The translations under genes were made by a program, and so were the position numbers. Positions 1 to 9,976 of a DNA stretch of 64,000 nt are shown here, piece after piece. The notes under the pieces were generated by a model that saw nothing but the letters and a program-made list of their open reading frames with translations, had not been told where the DNA came from and ran no database searches. Position 1 is the stretch's first letter, and every line of letters starts with the position of its first letter. The stretch comes from Hoeflea sp. YIM 152468 (GTDB lineage: Bacteria; Pseudomonadota; Alphaproteobacteria; Rhizobiales; Rhizobiaceae). The stretch covers positions 248,001 to 312,000 of the forward strand of contig NZ_JARGET010000005.1 of the NCBI RefSeq assembly GCF_029210485.1. Reading direction: 5' to 3'.

Positions 1-48
1 GAAACCGGAAATTACATGATCAATGGGTATCCAGTGATCTTCAATTGA
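1..48 (+). CDS. Possible 3' end of a truncated CDS
   Basis: Frame 1 is open from the window edge to a TGA at 46-48, giving 15 codons that end in NGYPVIFN. It would converge on, and overlap by 8 bp, the end of the minus-strand lipoprotein gene. Fifteen codons are too few to identify a product, and a chance open frame is quite possible. The upstream sequence is outside the window. Confidence 0.25.
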   Translation, partial: ETGNYMINGYPVIFN

Positions 49-349
49 GGTTTCTGTTCCTGGCCATGTACTCAAACAGACCGAGTACATGGCTCGAAAT
101 CTCGTCCGGCCGGTTTCGGCGCGATTGCCCGACGTTGGTGCTGTATCTGAGATCCTGGCCGCTTTCACAGATCTCATCAAAAGGGAGTCCCTCTTCATAG
201 CGAATGAAGCACCAGCCTCGCTGGTAGGGATAGGCGACCAGGATTTCCTGCTTGCCTGAATAGCCGAATGATGTCAGCCCGCCACCAGAAGTGCTGGCAC
301 ATCCCGACGTTATCAGAATGACGAAAAGTACGGCCCAGCGAGTCACCAT
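41..349 (-). CDS. Small putative lipoprotein
   Basis: A 102-aa protein with a basic start (MVTRW), a hydrophobic stretch and a lipobox ending in TSGC at about residues 14-17, followed by Ser/Gly-rich sequence. This suggests lipidation and anchoring of a roughly 85-aa mature domain in the envelope. The mature part has two Cys (about 47 and 61), several aromatic residues and a basic Arg/Asn-rich stretch. I do not recognise the family. The start is an ATG with GGAG eight to eleven bases upstream on the minus strand. A CtrA-like TTAA-N7-TTAAC box lies about 40 bp upstream, so cell-cycle control is possible. The real lipobox makes a true gene likely; the function is unknown. Confidence 0.65.
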   Translation of the reverse strand: MVTRWAVLFVILITSGCASTSGGGLTSFGYSGKQEILVAYPYQRGWCFIRYEEGLPFDEICESGQDLRYSTNVGQSRRNRPDEISSHVLGLFEYMARNRNLN

Positions 350-388
350 GGCTTGATCTCCTTGGTGAGCATTTATTAAGATTTATGG

Positions 389-404
389 TTAATATATATT
401 TAAC
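389..404. promoter_or_regulatory. Candidate CtrA-binding box
   Basis: TTAA at 389-392, seven bases, then TTAAC at 400-404 matches the alphaproteobacterial CtrA consensus TTAA-N7-TTAAC. It sits in an AT-rich patch about 40 bp upstream of the minus-strand lipoprotein start, where it could overlap a promoter. AT-rich sequence makes chance matches easier, so this is a candidate only. Confidence 0.4.
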
Positions 405-886
405 GCTCCCCTGCCCGGCTCGCGGCGCTGCAACAGCTTGAATCGGTGCATGGGGCGGTCATTCGGCCGAGCCCCTTTGCTTGCGACGCCGTAACCGGAC
501 ATCGTGGGACGTCGTGACGTGTGGCAATACGCCGTGACAGGCGAGGTCTGCGCCAGCACCCGGCAAAGCAACCCCATCACCGCTCCCTGCCCACCAGTTG
601 CAGAGCCACACCCAATCAGCACGATCAATGCAGCTTGGCGATCCCGGCAACGCCTGGACCCGGTGCGGATTTGAACCAAGACGGACAGCGCGACGGCCTC
701 GGGGAGACACCGGGAAGTCCTGAAGGACACAGTACAACCTAAGCAATAGATAGTACTTTAAACTCTTTTAAGTTGCATTTTTTCCGTTCTGCTGTCATGA
801 ATTGCACTCGTTAGGCAAATGTCCGGTTCCCGTCGGGAGTTCAGCGGAGGCCGGACCTTCACTCACAGCAAACAGGGAGAAGAACC
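405..886. other. Intergenic region without a supported gene
   Basis: About 480 bp between the lipoprotein gene and the next plus-strand gene. Short open frames exist on both strands but none has a good ribosome-binding site, a recognisable domain or a convincing start. A string like a tRNA T-arm occurs on the minus strand at 667-677 but no cloverleaf surrounds it. The last 130 bp are AT-rich (around 735-800) and probably hold the promoter of the gene at 887. Confidence 0.5.
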
Positions 887-1246
887 ATGGCCACGTACCA
901 CGAATTCGACGACAAGGCTGTCGCAGCCGCGATCCAGGCCGCAAGCGACTTTTATGCCGAGAAAGGCATGACAAAAGAAGGCGCGAGAACCGATCTGGCT
1001 GATGACGGCCACATGAACATTGCGGCGCAGTGCATCTCTGTAACGGTCGACAATGGAAAGATCTGCCTCAACCTGCCGCTTGGAATTGGCAAGATCTGCC
1101 TTCCGATACCCTCGATCTTTCCCAACGGCACTGCCGCGGAAGCTTGTCTGAGCATTTGCACCACCTGGCACATTCCAACCGGTGTGAAGGTTACCGTCAG
1201 CATCGCGGGCAAGGTCATTGTTACCAAGTCATTCGGCAAATGCTGA
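887..1246 (+). CDS. Conserved-looking hypothetical protein, Cys-containing
   Basis: A 119-aa protein beginning MATYHEFDD, preceded by a good ribosome-binding site (AGGGAGAAG, about 5 bp from the ATG). The N-terminal 45 residues look helical and acidic. The C-terminal 70 residues are rich in Val, Ile, Pro and Gly, suggesting beta structure, with Cys at about 49, 58, 70, 88, 92 and 119 and repeats of a K-I-C-L pattern at 56-59 and 68-71. There is no signal peptide or membrane segment. I do not recognise the family. An AT-rich stretch upstream could hold the promoter. The strong ribosome-binding site and clean frame argue for a real gene; the function is unknown. Confidence 0.6.
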   Translation: MATYHEFDDKAVAAAIQAASDFYAEKGMTKEGARTDLADDGHMNIAAQCISVTVDNGKICLNLPLGIGKICLPIPSIFPNGTAAEACLSICTTWHIPTGVKVTVSIAGKVIVTKSFGKC

Positions 1247-1279
1247 GCCGTTAGCGCTAGCCGGGCCTTGCCTGGCAGG

Positions 1280-1301
1280 CCGGCCCGTCATTGCGGGCCG
1301 G
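1280..1301. terminator. GC-rich inverted repeat between convergent genes
   Basis: CCGGCCCG (1280-1287), a 6-base loop, then CGGGCCGG (1294-1301). It lies between the ends of the plus-strand gene at 887-1246 and ppx on the minus strand, the usual place for a shared terminator. Neither side has a T-run, so intrinsic termination is uncertain. Confidence 0.35.
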
Positions 1302-1335
1302 TCACCCGTGAAAGCGCAAACATCCAATACCGGTG

Positions 1336-2862
1336 TCAGCCAACCCTGAAGGCCAGGCGTTTGCCGGTCAGCTTTGCAAGCTGCTGCAGACGGCCCTCAA
1401 GCCGTTCGCCGACAAACGCCTCACACGACCGCGGCACCTTGAGGACGATATCGACATCGCCGTCCGCTGCGACGGCAGGCGCAAATTCGAGTTGCGGCAC
1501 CATGCCCGGCATCGAAGCCGAAAACAGATAGACCACCCGCAACATTCCACCGAGCAGTTTGGCATAGTCGAGGTATTTGGTCCCGGCTATCGCAGCAAGA
1601 TCCGATGAGGTGCCATCGTCATTGAGGCCTTCAAAGCGGAAGTAATTGGCCAGCGCAATATAGGCGCGGCCACCATGACTGATACCGGTAAACGTGCCGT
1701 TGGCGATGATGTTGAGCGCCTGCGAGCCGCGATAATCGGGATGGGCGCGCCAGGAGATATCGGCCAGCAGACAGGCCGCCTGCCGGTAGCGGGCGTCCTC
1801 GGCGCTTTCATTCACACCGAAAACGGGGAACATGCGCCCTGTCCAGGCAGCCAGTTCGCGCGCGTGCTCGGGTGAGCGGGCACGCAGGATCGCCAACTCT
1901 GCGGCAGCGGACAGCAGTGGATCGCTTGCCGCCTCCGCAGCCCCGAGCAGCGAGTACAGATATCCCTCGCGAACACCAAGCGCAGAGAAACTGACCCGCT
2001 CAGCCTTCATGGCAACCAGCACTTCCTGAAGTGCCACTGCCCCATAGGGCAGCAAGCCGCGGCGGTTTCTGGAAATCACCTTGATCGCATTGATCTGCGA
2101 TTGCTTCATCGCAGCGATTTCGCCGAGAAAGTCGATCGCAGGTTCGGCATCGATCTCATAGGCCTGCATCATGTGCAGCGGATAGCCGGTGATATCCATG
2201 TGCAGCCTGGCAAGGTTTCGCCAGGTGCCGCCGACGGCATAGAAGGTGCGACCGGCTCCACCGGCAAGCACCGGGGACTGGCGCAGGGACCGCCGGACGA
2301 TTTGGCGTGTTTTGGCGATGGAGCCGCCAGACAGTTCCGCCAGACGCAAACCACCAAGCGGCAAGGTCTGCCCCCCCGAATGCCGCTCGCCCTTTATATC
2401 CGCCAGTTCAAGCGAGCCGCCGCCCAGGTCTCCCGACACGCCATCGGGATCAAAATAGCCGGCGATGATCCCCAGCGCCGAGAACCTGGCCTCTTCCTCG
2501 CCGGTCAAAACCCGGATGCGGCGGCCCAGTATGGCTTCAGCAGCACCGATGAAGGATGGACCGTTTTCCGCTTCCCGGGCAGCGGCGGTGGCGACGATGT
2601 ACATATCCGAGACACGGGCCTGCTCGGACAAGGCCCGGAACCGTTTCACTGCGGCCAAAGCGCGGACTATGCCAGCCTCATCCATTCGGCCGGTGGCAAC
2701 CATGCCCTTGCCCAGCCCGCACATGACTTTTTCGTTGAACAGAACCGAAGGCGCGCGGCTCAGCCCTTCGTAGATCACCAGCCGCACCGAATTGGAGCCG
2801 ATGTCGACGACGGAAACCGGATGAATGCCCGGCAGTCGACCCTGCGCTTCCGATTCAACCAT
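1336..2862 (-). CDS. ppx: Exopolyphosphatase (Ppx/GppA family)
   Basis: A 508-aa Ppx/GppA phosphatase, which removes terminal phosphates from polyphosphate chains (and possibly pppGpp) in the cytoplasm. Visible motifs of the ASKHA fold are DIGSNS (20-25), the GEEEA segment (121-125) that should carry the catalytic Glu, and DLGGGS (145-150). The length matches the long Ppx form, with a C-terminal region beyond the two N-terminal phosphatase domains. It follows ppk on the same strand with a 280-bp gap, so polyphosphate synthesis and breakdown are encoded together. The start is the ATG at 2862; the N-terminus before the first motif is short and plausible. The family call is very secure; substrate preference between polyP and pppGpp cannot be read from sequence. 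Confidence 0.93.
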   Translation of the reverse strand: MVESEAQGRLPGIHPVSVVDIGSNSVRLVIYEGLSRAPSVLFNEKVMCGLGKGMVATGRMDEAGIVRALAAVKRFRALSEQARVSDMYIVATAAAREAENGPSFIGAAEAILGRRIRVLTGEEEARFSALGIIAGYFDPDGVSGDLGGGSLELADIKGERHSGGQTLPLGGLRLAELSGGSIAKTRQIVRRSLRQSPVLAGGAGRTFYAVGGTWRNLARLHMDITGYPLHMMQAYEIDAEPAIDFLGEIAAMKQSQINAIKVISRNRRGLLPYGAVALQEVLVAMKAERVSFSALGVREGYLYSLLGAAEAASDPLLSAAAELAILRARSPEHARELAAWTGRMFPVFGVNESAEDARYRQAACLLADISWRAHPDYRGSQALNIIANGTFTGISHGGRAYIALANYFRFEGLNDDGTSSDLAAIAGTKYLDYAKLLGGMLRVVYLFSASMPGMVPQLEFAPAVAADGDVDIVLKVPRSCEAFVGERLEGRLQQLAKLTGKRLAFRVG

Positions 2863-3142
2863 ATCTTAAGCGCTCTGCGGTTGGACGACGCGTTTCGCCA
2901 GGGCGAAGCGAGGCCAGGAACAACAAAATCACGGTCCTTATATAGGGTATCGGCGAAAACTGTAACCCGGTCGAGCTAATATCGAACCGGGGCACCACGT
3001 CTTTCGGACAACCATGAGCTTTTGCACAGGTGCTGCAGCCACAATGACGGCCGCGACGCGGTTCCGCTGGCCCGCAGGTGAGCCGGCTTGAATGGCGGCG
3101 CCCCGGAAGCGGGTCATCAGTCCTCGACACACCGGTCACGGA

Positions 3143-5356
3143 TCAGCCCTTGCTGTGCGACGATCTTGCGACACGGTCCGCAATCAGCTTGGGAGCGTTG
3201 GACTTGAGCGATTCGCCTCGACCCGAGAGGCTTGGATTGGTCATGAAATACACCTGTGCATTGAACGGCTCTTCCCCTACGCCAGGCTCAACCCGGCGGG
3301 ACGTGCCATCAGGCAATATCTCGTAACTCTGCTGATTATCAATCATGTTGCCCAACATGATCTGGGATAAGACCTGTTCATGCACAGTCTTGTTCGCCAA
3401 CGGCACCAGAGTTTCAACCCGGCGGTCGAGATTGCGCGGCATCAGATCGGCCGAGCCGATATAGACCAACGCTTCCGTCGAGGGCAGGCCGTGGCCATTG
3501 CCGAAGCAATAGATGCGGCTGTGCTCGAGGAAGCGGCCGACAATGGATTTGACGTGGATGTGGTCAGAAAGGCCCGGAACCTGCGGCCGCAGACAACAGA
3601 TGCCGCGCACGACCAGATCAACCTCCACTCCGGCCCGGCTGGCAAGGTACAGCGAATCAATGATTTCCGGATCGACGAGGGAGTTCATTTTCATCCAGAT
3701 CGCTGCAGGCCTCCCAGCCTTGGCATGGCCGATCTCGGCTTCGATGTTGTCGACAATCCGTGTACGCAAATTCAGCGGTGACACGGCGAGCCTGGAGAGA
3801 TCTTCCGGTTCGCCGTAGCCGGTGATGAAATTGAACACATGAGCCGTGTCGCGCGCTATCACCGGATCGCAGGTGAAATAGGACAAGTCGGTGTAGATCT
3901 TGGCGGTGATGGGATGGTAGTTGCCCGTGCCCAGATGACAGTAGGATACCAGCTTGCCCTCCTCCCGGCGCACGATCAGCGACATCTTGGCATGGGTCTT
4001 GAGTTCCAGAAAGCCGAAGACAACCTGCACGCCGGCGCGCTCCAGATCGCGGGCCCAGCGGATGTTGGCCTCCTCGTCAAAACGTGCCTTGAGCTCAACC
4101 AGAGCGGTGACCGATTTGCCGGCTTCCGCGGCATCGACCAGCGCCCGGACAATGGGACTGTCGTTGGAGGTGCGGTAGAGCGTCTGCTTGATCGCCAGCA
4201 CATCGGGATCGCGGGCCGCCTGGAACAGAAACTGCACCACCGCGTCAAACGATTCATAGGGGTGATGGACGATCAGATCCTTCTCGCGGATCGCGGCAAA
4301 GGTATCGCCCATGTGTTCGCGTATGCGCTCTGGAAATCGGGCATTGTAGGGTTCGAACTTGAGGTCGTCGCGCGGCGCCTTGGTGATTTCGGACAATGTG
4401 TTGAGCGCCAGCAGTCCCGGCAGTACCGCAACGCGGTTTTCCGGAACACTGGTTTCGTGAACCACGAACTCGCGCAGGCTTTGCGGCAGTTCGGAATCGA
4501 ACTCGATGCGAATGACCGAACCGCGGCGGCGGCGCTTGAGCGCACTTTCAAACAGCCGCACCAGATCTTCGGCTTCTTCCTCGACCTCGATGTCGGAATC
4601 GCGAATAATCCGGAACGTACCGGAGCCGCGGACCTCGTAGCCGGGGTAGAGTGAGCTGATGAACAGGCTGACCACATCTTCGAGCGTGATGTAGCGAATT
4701 GCACCGTCCCGGTCTGGCAGCCGCAGGAAACGGTCCAGCGCCACCGGCAGACGGATCAGGGCCGTCATCGGCTCATTGGCGGCCTTGGACGCAAGCTGCA
4801 GGCAGATCGAGAACCCCAGATTGGGAATGAACGGGAATGGATGGGCGGGATCGATCGCCAGCGGCGTCAACACCGGGAATATCGATTGCAGGAACTGGTC
4901 TTCAAGCCACTCCATATCGCCTTCCGCCAGAACCGACGGGCGGACGATGTAGATGTTCTCGGCGGCCAGATTCTGCTGCAGAATGGCCAGCGACGCCTGT
5001 TGCTCGAGCTGCAGCCCGTCAATTTCCTCAAGGATCTGGTCAAGCTGTTCACTCGGCGACAGGCCGTCGGGTGAGCGGTTGGTTATGCCCTCCCGCACCT
5101 GGCCCTCCAGTCCGGCCACGCGGACCATGAAGAATTCATCCAGATTGGCGGCCGAGATCGACAGGAACCGAATCCGCTCCAGCAGCGGGTGGTCGGAATT
5201 GAGGGTTTCCTCGAGCACCCGGCGATTGAACTGAAGCCAGGAAAATTCGCGATTGATGAAGCGGTTCGGGCTGGTCATCAGATCATCGGGCAATGCGTCC
5301 GAGGTGATCGGATCAACCCGCAATTCATTTACGCTTGCAGCCTCATAGTCTTCCAT
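3143..5356 (-). CDS. ppk1: Polyphosphate kinase 1
   Basis: A 737-aa PPK1, which reversibly transfers the gamma-phosphate of ATP to polyphosphate. The N domain begins with the typical [16 protein letters not shown] segment and the [12 protein letters not shown] motif. The two conserved histidines are visible: His in KTHAKM and, about residue 474, in CHLGTGNYH. The phospholipase-D-like C domains are complete. The frame is open to a TTG at 5401, but ATG codons at 5359 and 5356 follow a GGAG; I chose 5356 because its spacing is better. ppx lies downstream and hdaA upstream, a common order in this bacterial group. The gene seems intact. Confidence 0.96.
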   Translation of the reverse strand: MEDYEAASVNELRVDPITSDALPDDLMTSPNRFINREFSWLQFNRRVLEETLNSDHPLLERIRFLSISAANLDEFFMVRVAGLEGQVREGITNRSPDGLSPSEQLDQILEEIDGLQLEQQASLAILQQNLAAENIYIVRPSVLAEGDMEWLEDQFLQSIFPVLTPLAIDPAHPFPFIPNLGFSICLQLASKAANEPMTALIRLPVALDRFLRLPDRDGAIRYITLEDVVSLFISSLYPGYEVRGSGTFRIIRDSDIEVEEEAEDLVRLFESALKRRRRGSVIRIEFDSELPQSLREFVVHETSVPENRVAVLPGLLALNTLSEITKAPRDDLKFEPYNARFPERIREHMGDTFAAIREKDLIVHHPYESFDAVVQFLFQAARDPDVLAIKQTLYRTSNDSPIVRALVDAAEAGKSVTALVELKARFDEEANIRWARDLERAGVQVVFGFLELKTHAKMSLIVRREEGKLVSYCHLGTGNYHPITAKIYTDLSYFTCDPVIARDTAHVFNFITGYGEPEDLSRLAVSPLNLRTRIVDNIEAEIGHAKAGRPAAIWMKMNSLVDPEIIDSLYLASRAGVEVDLVVRGICCLRPQVPGLSDHIHVKSIVGRFLEHSRIYCFGNGHGLPSTEALVYIGSADLMPRNLDRRVETLVPLANKTVHEQVLSQIMLGNMIDNQQSYEILPDGTSRRVEPGVGEEPFNAQVYFMTNPSLSGRGESLKSNAPKLIADRVARSSHSKG

Positions 5357-5412
5357 CATGCACTCCAACGCCCCGGTCCTGACCGCCAACCTATAGCACA
5401 AGAAAGAAGGAT

Positions 5413-6117
5413 CTATGACTGTTCCTGATCATGTGTGGCCGCGTCCATTTCCGCCAGCACCTCGGCGGCCATGGCGCGGGTGATCCTTGACCCGCGGGCC
5501 ATCGCCTGCTGGTCGAGCCGGGTGACAATATGGCGTGCAGCGGCCAGGGATCGTTCCATGCGCGCAACCAGCCAGGATATGATGCGATCATCCACCACCA
5601 CCTGCCGGTCGGCAAACAGCTTGACCATCACCTGGGCCAGAAGTTGCTCATCCGGCTCGGCAATTTCGACCACCGTCGCAGCCTTCAACCGGGAAGCCAG
5701 GTCCGGCAAAGTCACCTGCCACCCGGCAGGCCAGAGCCGGCTGGTCATCAGAACCGCGCTGCCATGCTCGCGCACGGCATTGATCAGATGAAACAGCGCT
5801 ATCTGATCGAAGCCGGTGCGGTCTATGTCCTCGATCAGCACCGGGCCCCGCGCGGCGGCTGCCAGCACCATCGGATCCGGTTTGGCGATGGCCACTCGCT
5901 GGGCGCCAACGCGCGCGGCCCAGATTCCGGCCAGGTGAGATTTTCCCGAGCCGGTGGGTCCGGCCAGAACCACCACCGGCGAGGGCCAGTCCGGCCAGCG
6001 GTCGACAATCGCCACCGCGGCATTCAGGCGGTCGGATATGATCAGATCCTCCCGTCCGGAGGCGGATTCATGGCCAAATTCCAGTGGCAGCTGACGGATG
6101 ACGGGCGGCCTGGACAT
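5413..6117 (-). CDS. hdaA: HdaA-like DnaA-family regulatory ATPase
   Basis: A 234-aa AAA+ protein related to DnaA domain III but lacking the DnaA DNA-binding domain, as expected for HdaA. In Caulobacter HdaA works with the sliding clamp to promote hydrolysis of DnaA-bound ATP and so inactivates the initiator. The N-terminus contains QLPLEF (9-14), a good clamp-binding motif, and Walker A GPTGSGKS (53-60). A weak Walker B equivalent is in VLIEDIDR. The start is GTG 6120 or ATG 6117, both overlapping the stop of the transporter gene upstream, so the two are probably translationally coupled. The family call is strong; the role in replication control is inferred from Caulobacter. Confidence 0.85.
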   Translation of the reverse strand: MSRPPVIRQLPLEFGHESASGREDLIISDRLNAAVAIVDRWPDWPSPVVVLAGPTGSGKSHLAGIWAARVGAQRVAIAKPDPMVLAAAARGPVLIEDIDRTGFDQIALFHLINAVREHGSAVLMTSRLWPAGWQVTLPDLASRLKAATVVEIAEPDEQLLAQVMVKLFADRQVVVDDRIISWLVARMERSLAAARHIVTRLDQQAMARGSRITRAMAAEVLAEMDAATHDQEQS

Positions 6118-7244
6118 CACTTGCCCGGCGCTTCATCGGTCGGAACAGCCGCGGGGTCGAGCGGTCGCTGCCTGCCATGATAAAGATCACTGTCGAGGTA
6201 ACGCGAGATCGCGAACCGGACCAGCACGCCGACCGAGGCCGCCGCAGGCACGGCAATCATCATGCCGACAAAGCCGAACAGCGCACCAAATGCAAACAGG
6301 GCGAACATCAGCCAGACCGGGTGCAGACCAACGGACGAGCCAACCAGCCGCGGCTGCAGGATGTTGCCTTCAAAAAACTGGCCGGCAGCGAAAACACCGA
6401 CAACCGCACCGATCATGATGAAATCGGGCCAGAACTGCACGATCGCCACGATCAGTGCCAACACCAGCCCAACCAAAGAGCCGACATAGGGGATGAAACT
6501 GATAAGCCCGGCAAATATGCCGATCAAAAGGCCAAAATTCAGACCGACAATCGACAGCCCGACGGCATAAATCAATCCCAGAATAAGGCAAACACTGCCC
6601 TGCCCCCGAACGAAGCCGGCAATCGCCTGGTCGATCTGGCTGGCGAGATTGCGAACGGTGCCGACATGGTCGCGCGGAATCCAGCGGTCAACCTTCTCGA
6701 TCATATTGTCCCAATCCAGAAGCAGATAGAACGCGACAACCGGAGTGACGACAAACAGGGCGGCGATATCAAGCAGGGCCATGCCGGAATTCCAGATCTG
6801 CTGGAATATGGTGCCAACCAGCCCGGCACCTTCCTTGAGCAGGGCTGCGAAGCTCTCCTTGATCTGCCCGAGTTGACCGCTGATCCAGCCCGGCAACAGG
6901 TTCGAGTCCGCCATCAGAAGCGACTGCAACTGGGTGATATAGCCTGGAATGCGGCCGCCCAGATCCGCGGCCTGCGTCACCAACACCGGGATCAGCACGA
7001 TCAGTGTGACGGCAAAAACCCCGACAAAAGCTGTCAGGATCGCCAGCGTTGCCATCAATCTCGAGAACCCGCGACGCTCGAACCAGTCCGCGACCGGATC
7101 CAGGAAGTAGGCCAGCGCCATGCCGGCGACAAAGGGCAACAGGATCGACCTGAAAACCAACAGGAAGACAATGAAGACTGCGAGGGCTATCAACCAGAAG
7201 AAAATCTGCCGCCGGAAGGCCACCGGATCGAATTGGGTTGTCAT
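6117..7244 (-). CDS. AI-2E family (PerM-like) transporter
   Basis: A 375-aa integral membrane protein of the AI-2E transporter family. It has two N-terminal membrane segments (about 15-60), another near 65-90, a soluble loop in the middle, and a cluster of four or five segments in the C-terminal half including VALADFIMIG-type stretches. The motif PYVGSLVGLVLALIVA is typical of the family. Members export small molecules or act as ion antiporters; the name AI-2 exporter should not be taken as function here. The ATG at 7244 is preferred over the GTG at 7250 because GAGGTG lies six bases before it. The 3' end overlaps hdaA. Confidence 0.88.
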   Translation of the reverse strand: MTTQFDPVAFRRQIFFWLIALAVFIVFLLVFRSILLPFVAGMALAYFLDPVADWFERRGFSRLMATLAILTAFVGVFAVTLIVLIPVLVTQAADLGGRIPGYITQLQSLLMADSNLLPGWISGQLGQIKESFAALLKEGAGLVGTIFQQIWNSGMALLDIAALFVVTPVVAFYLLLDWDNMIEKVDRWIPRDHVGTVRNLASQIDQAIAGFVRGQGSVCLILGLIYAVGLSIVGLNFGLLIGIFAGLISFIPYVGSLVGLVLALIVAIVQFWPDFIMIGAVVGVFAAGQFFEGNILQPRLVGSSVGLHPVWLMFALFAFGALFGFVGMMIAVPAAASVGVLVRFAISRYLDSDLYHGRQRPLDPAAVPTDEAPGK

Positions 7245-7285
7245 GATCACCTCATTTGCAGACCGCTTGAGCCGGACGCTCGACC

Positions 7286-7822
7286 CTATTTCTCACCGGC
7301 CATGTGCCTGAGCCAAGTCACGAGATAGGCGCTTGCCGACGCGATGGTCAAGCCTGCGACGGCAAAGACCATCCATCGGGTAATGCCGTCAAGAGGCGCA
7401 ATCTTTGCCAGATCCGCCAGCACCAGACCGATCAACAGGATCTGGAACAGGGTGTTGGCCTTGGAGACCATCAGCGGACGCATTCCGACCGGATTGCCCA
7501 TCAGACTCGACAGCATGACAGCCCCCACGATCAGGCCATCGCGAGACACCGCCAGAACCACCAGCCAACGGGGCAGCGCCTCGATCCATCCGAGCATGAT
7601 GAACACACTGACCAGCAGCAGCTTGTCGGCAATCGGATCAAGCCAGCTTCCAAGCTCGGAGCTTTGGTTGAAATGCCGGGCGATGAAGCCGTCGAGCCCA
7701 TCGGACACTCCGGCGAGCAAGAACAGCACAAATGCCGCAAGCATATGGCCATCAAGCAGCGCAAGAATGATCAGCGGGACCATGATGAACCGGGCGATTG
7801 TGATAAAGTTTGGCAGCGTCAT
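7286..7822 (-). CDS. CDP-alcohol phosphatidyltransferase family protein
   Basis: A 178-aa membrane enzyme of the CDP-alcohol phosphatidyltransferase family. The catalytic signature D-x2-DG-x2-AR-x8-G-x3-D-x3-D is complete (SDGLDGFIAR followed by GSWLDPIADK, about residues 40-67). The start MTLPNFITIARF is typical of PgsA-like enzymes. There are five to six hydrophobic segments. A second, more standard pgsA lies at 24976-25560, so this copy may make a different phospholipid such as cardiolipin or a specialised product. I chose ATG 7822; a GTG at 7831 is in frame. It is the first gene of a minus-strand run leading into the AI-2E transporter and hdaA, 41 bp before the former. Confidence 0.85.
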   Translation of the reverse strand: MTLPNFITIARFIMVPLIILALLDGHMLAAFVLFLLAGVSDGLDGFIARHFNQSSELGSWLDPIADKLLLVSVFIMLGWIEALPRWLVVLAVSRDGLIVGAVMLSSLMGNPVGMRPLMVSKANTLFQILLIGLVLADLAKIAPLDGITRWMVFAVAGLTIASASAYLVTWLRHMAGEK

Positions 7823-8024
7823 GAGTGGCACCGTTGCTGGGTCAAGCTGATATGGCGTCGGCCCGGCGCTTTTCCAACCGTCTGCGGCTTTCCTGGCAGG
7901 TTCAGGTGCGGTTTTCCCGGTTTTTGTCGCGCCTCACCGTACACTTCGGCTTGCGGAAACGCCCGTAACATGCAATTCCCCGCACATACAGAGCATCTTC
8001 GACACGCACAAAGGGGAAGCCGGT

Positions 8025-9095
8025 ATGGCGGACAAGAAAGACGGCCTCACCTATGCCCAGGCAGGCGTCGACATCGAGGCCGGCAACGAGATGGTCAACC
8101 GTATCAAGCCGCTGGTGCGCTCGACCAGACGCCCCGGTGCAGATGGGGAGATCGGCGGCTTTGGCGGTTTGTTCGATCTCAAGGCTGCCGGATTTTCAGA
8201 TCCTGTTCTGGTCGCGGCCAATGACGGGGTCGGCACCAAGCTCAAGGTGGCGATCGAGGCCGGGGTCCACGACACAGTCGGCATCGATCTGGTCGCCATG
8301 TGCGTCAACGACCTGATTGTCCAGGGCGCCGAACCGCTGTTTTTTCTGGATTACTTCGCCACGGGCAAACTCGACCCCGACCAAGGGGCTGCCATCATAA
8401 GCGGCATCGCACGGGGCTGCCTGCAGGCCGGATGTGCGCTTATCGGCGGGGAAACCGCGGAAATGCCGGGCATGTACCGCGACGGCGATTATGATTTGGC
8501 CGGCTTCGCGGTCGGCGCCGCCGAGCGTGGTGCGTTGCTGCCGACTGGAACACTGTCTGAGGGCGATGTGCTGCTTGGCCTCGCCTCTTCCGGGGTTCAC
8601 TCCAATGGCTATTCTCTGGTGCGCCGGATCGTCGAAATGGGCGGGCTTGGCTACGACGCACCGGCTCCGTTCGATGCGTCGATCACCCTCGGCGCCGCGC
8701 TGCTGGAGCCGACCCGGATCTACGTCAAATCCCTGCTGGCGACGATCCGGAAAACCGGCGCGATCCAGGCGCTGGCCCATATCACCGGTGGCGGTTTTCC
8801 CGACAACCTGCCCCGCGTTCTGCCCGAAGGCCTGGCCGCCGAGATCGACCTGGACGCGATCAAGCCACCGGCGGTGTTCTCCTGGCTTGCCCGCACCGGA
8901 AGCGTTGCGCCTGAAGAAATGCTGCGCACGTTCAATTGCGGCATCGGCATGGTGGCGGTTGTCTCGTCTGCAGAAACAGACCGTGTTAGCTCCATGCTTG
9001 AAGCCCAGGGTGAAAGCGTCATTCGGCTCGGAAGACTGATCACGCGCGCAGACGGCGCAGCCAAAGTCAACTACACAGGAACATTGGCGCTGTGA
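8025..9095 (+). CDS. purM: Phosphoribosylformylglycinamidine cyclo-ligase (AIR synthetase)
   Basis: A 356-aa PurM, which closes the imidazole ring of FGAM to AIR with ATP in de novo purine synthesis. Characteristic segments are the N-terminal [12 protein letters not shown], the Gly-rich IGGFGGLF near residue 45, NDGVGTKLK near 66, and [12 protein letters not shown] near 145. Full length for the family. The ATG follows AAGGGGAAGCC. The gene is divergent from the phosphatidyltransferase gene across 200 bp and its stop overlaps purN by 4 bp (GTGA), so the two are translationally coupled. Confidence 0.97.
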   Translation: MADKKDGLTYAQAGVDIEAGNEMVNRIKPLVRSTRRPGADGEIGGFGGLFDLKAAGFSDPVLVAANDGVGTKLKVAIEAGVHDTVGIDLVAMCVNDLIVQGAEPLFFLDYFATGKLDPDQGAAIISGIARGCLQAGCALIGGETAEMPGMYRDGDYDLAGFAVGAAERGALLPTGTLSEGDVLLGLASSGVHSNGYSLVRRIVEMGGLGYDAPAPFDASITLGAALLEPTRIYVKSLLATIRKTGAIQALAHITGGGFPDNLPRVLPEGLAAEIDLDAIKPPAVFSWLARTGSVAPEEMLRTFNCGIGMVAVVSSAETDRVSSMLEAQGESVIRLGRLITRADGAAKVNYTGTLAL

Positions 9096-9721
9096 AACCA
9101 AAACCCAAGGTTCCTGTTGCGATTCTGATATCGGGCCGCGGATCGAACATGGGCGCGCTGATCGCGGCTTCGCTGCACACTGATTTTCCGGCCCGGATCG
9201 TATCGGTGATTTCGGACAAGCCGGACGCAAAAGGACTTGAGCACGCACGCGGATTCGGGATCGCCGCCGAAGCGATCCCGCACGCCGATTATGACAGCAA
9301 GGCCGAACACGAGGCCGCCATTCGCGCGGCAATCGACGCTTCCGGCGCCACACTCATCGCGCTGGCAGGCTACATGCGGCTGTTGTCGGGCGAGTTTGTC
9401 AGCCGCTATGCCGGCCGGATAATCAACATTCACCCGTCGCTGCTTCCCGCCTTTCCGGGATTGGCAACGCACAAACGTGCGCTCGCGGCAGGATGCCGTG
9501 TGCATGGCTGTACAGTTCACTTCGTCACCGAGGGCATGGATGAAGGCCCGATCATCGAACAGGAAGCGGTGCGGGTCAGCCGCGACGACACGCCAGATAC
9601 ACTTGCCGCCAAGGTTCTCGAGGCTGAACACCGGATCTATCCCGAGGCGCTGGCGATGCTGGCGCGGGGCGAGGTGCGCCTCGGCGGCGACGGTGCCGCA
9701 CGGTTCACCACGTCTGGATAA
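9092..9721 (+). CDS. purN: Phosphoribosylglycinamide formyltransferase
   Basis: A 209-aa PurN that formylates GAR using 10-formyl-THF. Motifs seen are RGSNMGALI (phosphate-binding loop, about 13-21), [13 protein letters not shown] with the catalytic Asn-His pair (about 111-123), and GMDEGPII carrying the catalytic Asp (about 149-156). The GTG start overlaps the purM stop by 4 bp. The protein is intact and of usual length. No hairpin followed by a T-run is seen in the 255 bp downstream, before cfa. Confidence 0.96.
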   Translation: MKPKPKVPVAILISGRGSNMGALIAASLHTDFPARIVSVISDKPDAKGLEHARGFGIAAEAIPHADYDSKAEHEAAIRAAIDASGATLIALAGYMRLLSGEFVSRYAGRIINIHPSLLPAFPGLATHKRALAAGCRVHGCTVHFVTEGMDEGPIIEQEAVRVSRDDTPDTLAAKVLEAEHRIYPEALAMLARGEVRLGGDGAARFTTSG

Positions 9722-9976
9722 GCCACTCCAAGGCTGAGCCGATTGTTAAATCAGCAGAAATCCGTGTCAAATCCCGGGTTTGGGGCTTTACCTGAAGGTA
9801 TCTGCCTGCTTTGATTTCCCTCCAGGAGCGCGATCAAATGCTTATCGCGTTCAAGTGGGGTCATTTGAACGCGGCAGGCATGCATTGATTCAGGCAAATA
9901 CAGCGTCCTTTGCGCATCCTGCCGGTTTTGTGGCGCTGTAGGTTGCTGCAGGTTCTCTGTGTTTGGAGAGAGTTCC

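Noticed and set aside
667-677. GGTTCAAATCC on the minus strand, like a tRNA T-arm
   Set aside because: The neighbouring bases do not form a T-stem, no anticodon arm or 7-bp acceptor stem of correct length exists, and the best pairing gives only about 66 nt.
6177-7328. A 383-codon open frame on the plus strand
   Set aside because: Antisense to the AI-2E transporter gene; the translation is hydrophilic and low in complexity, typical of a membrane-protein shadow.
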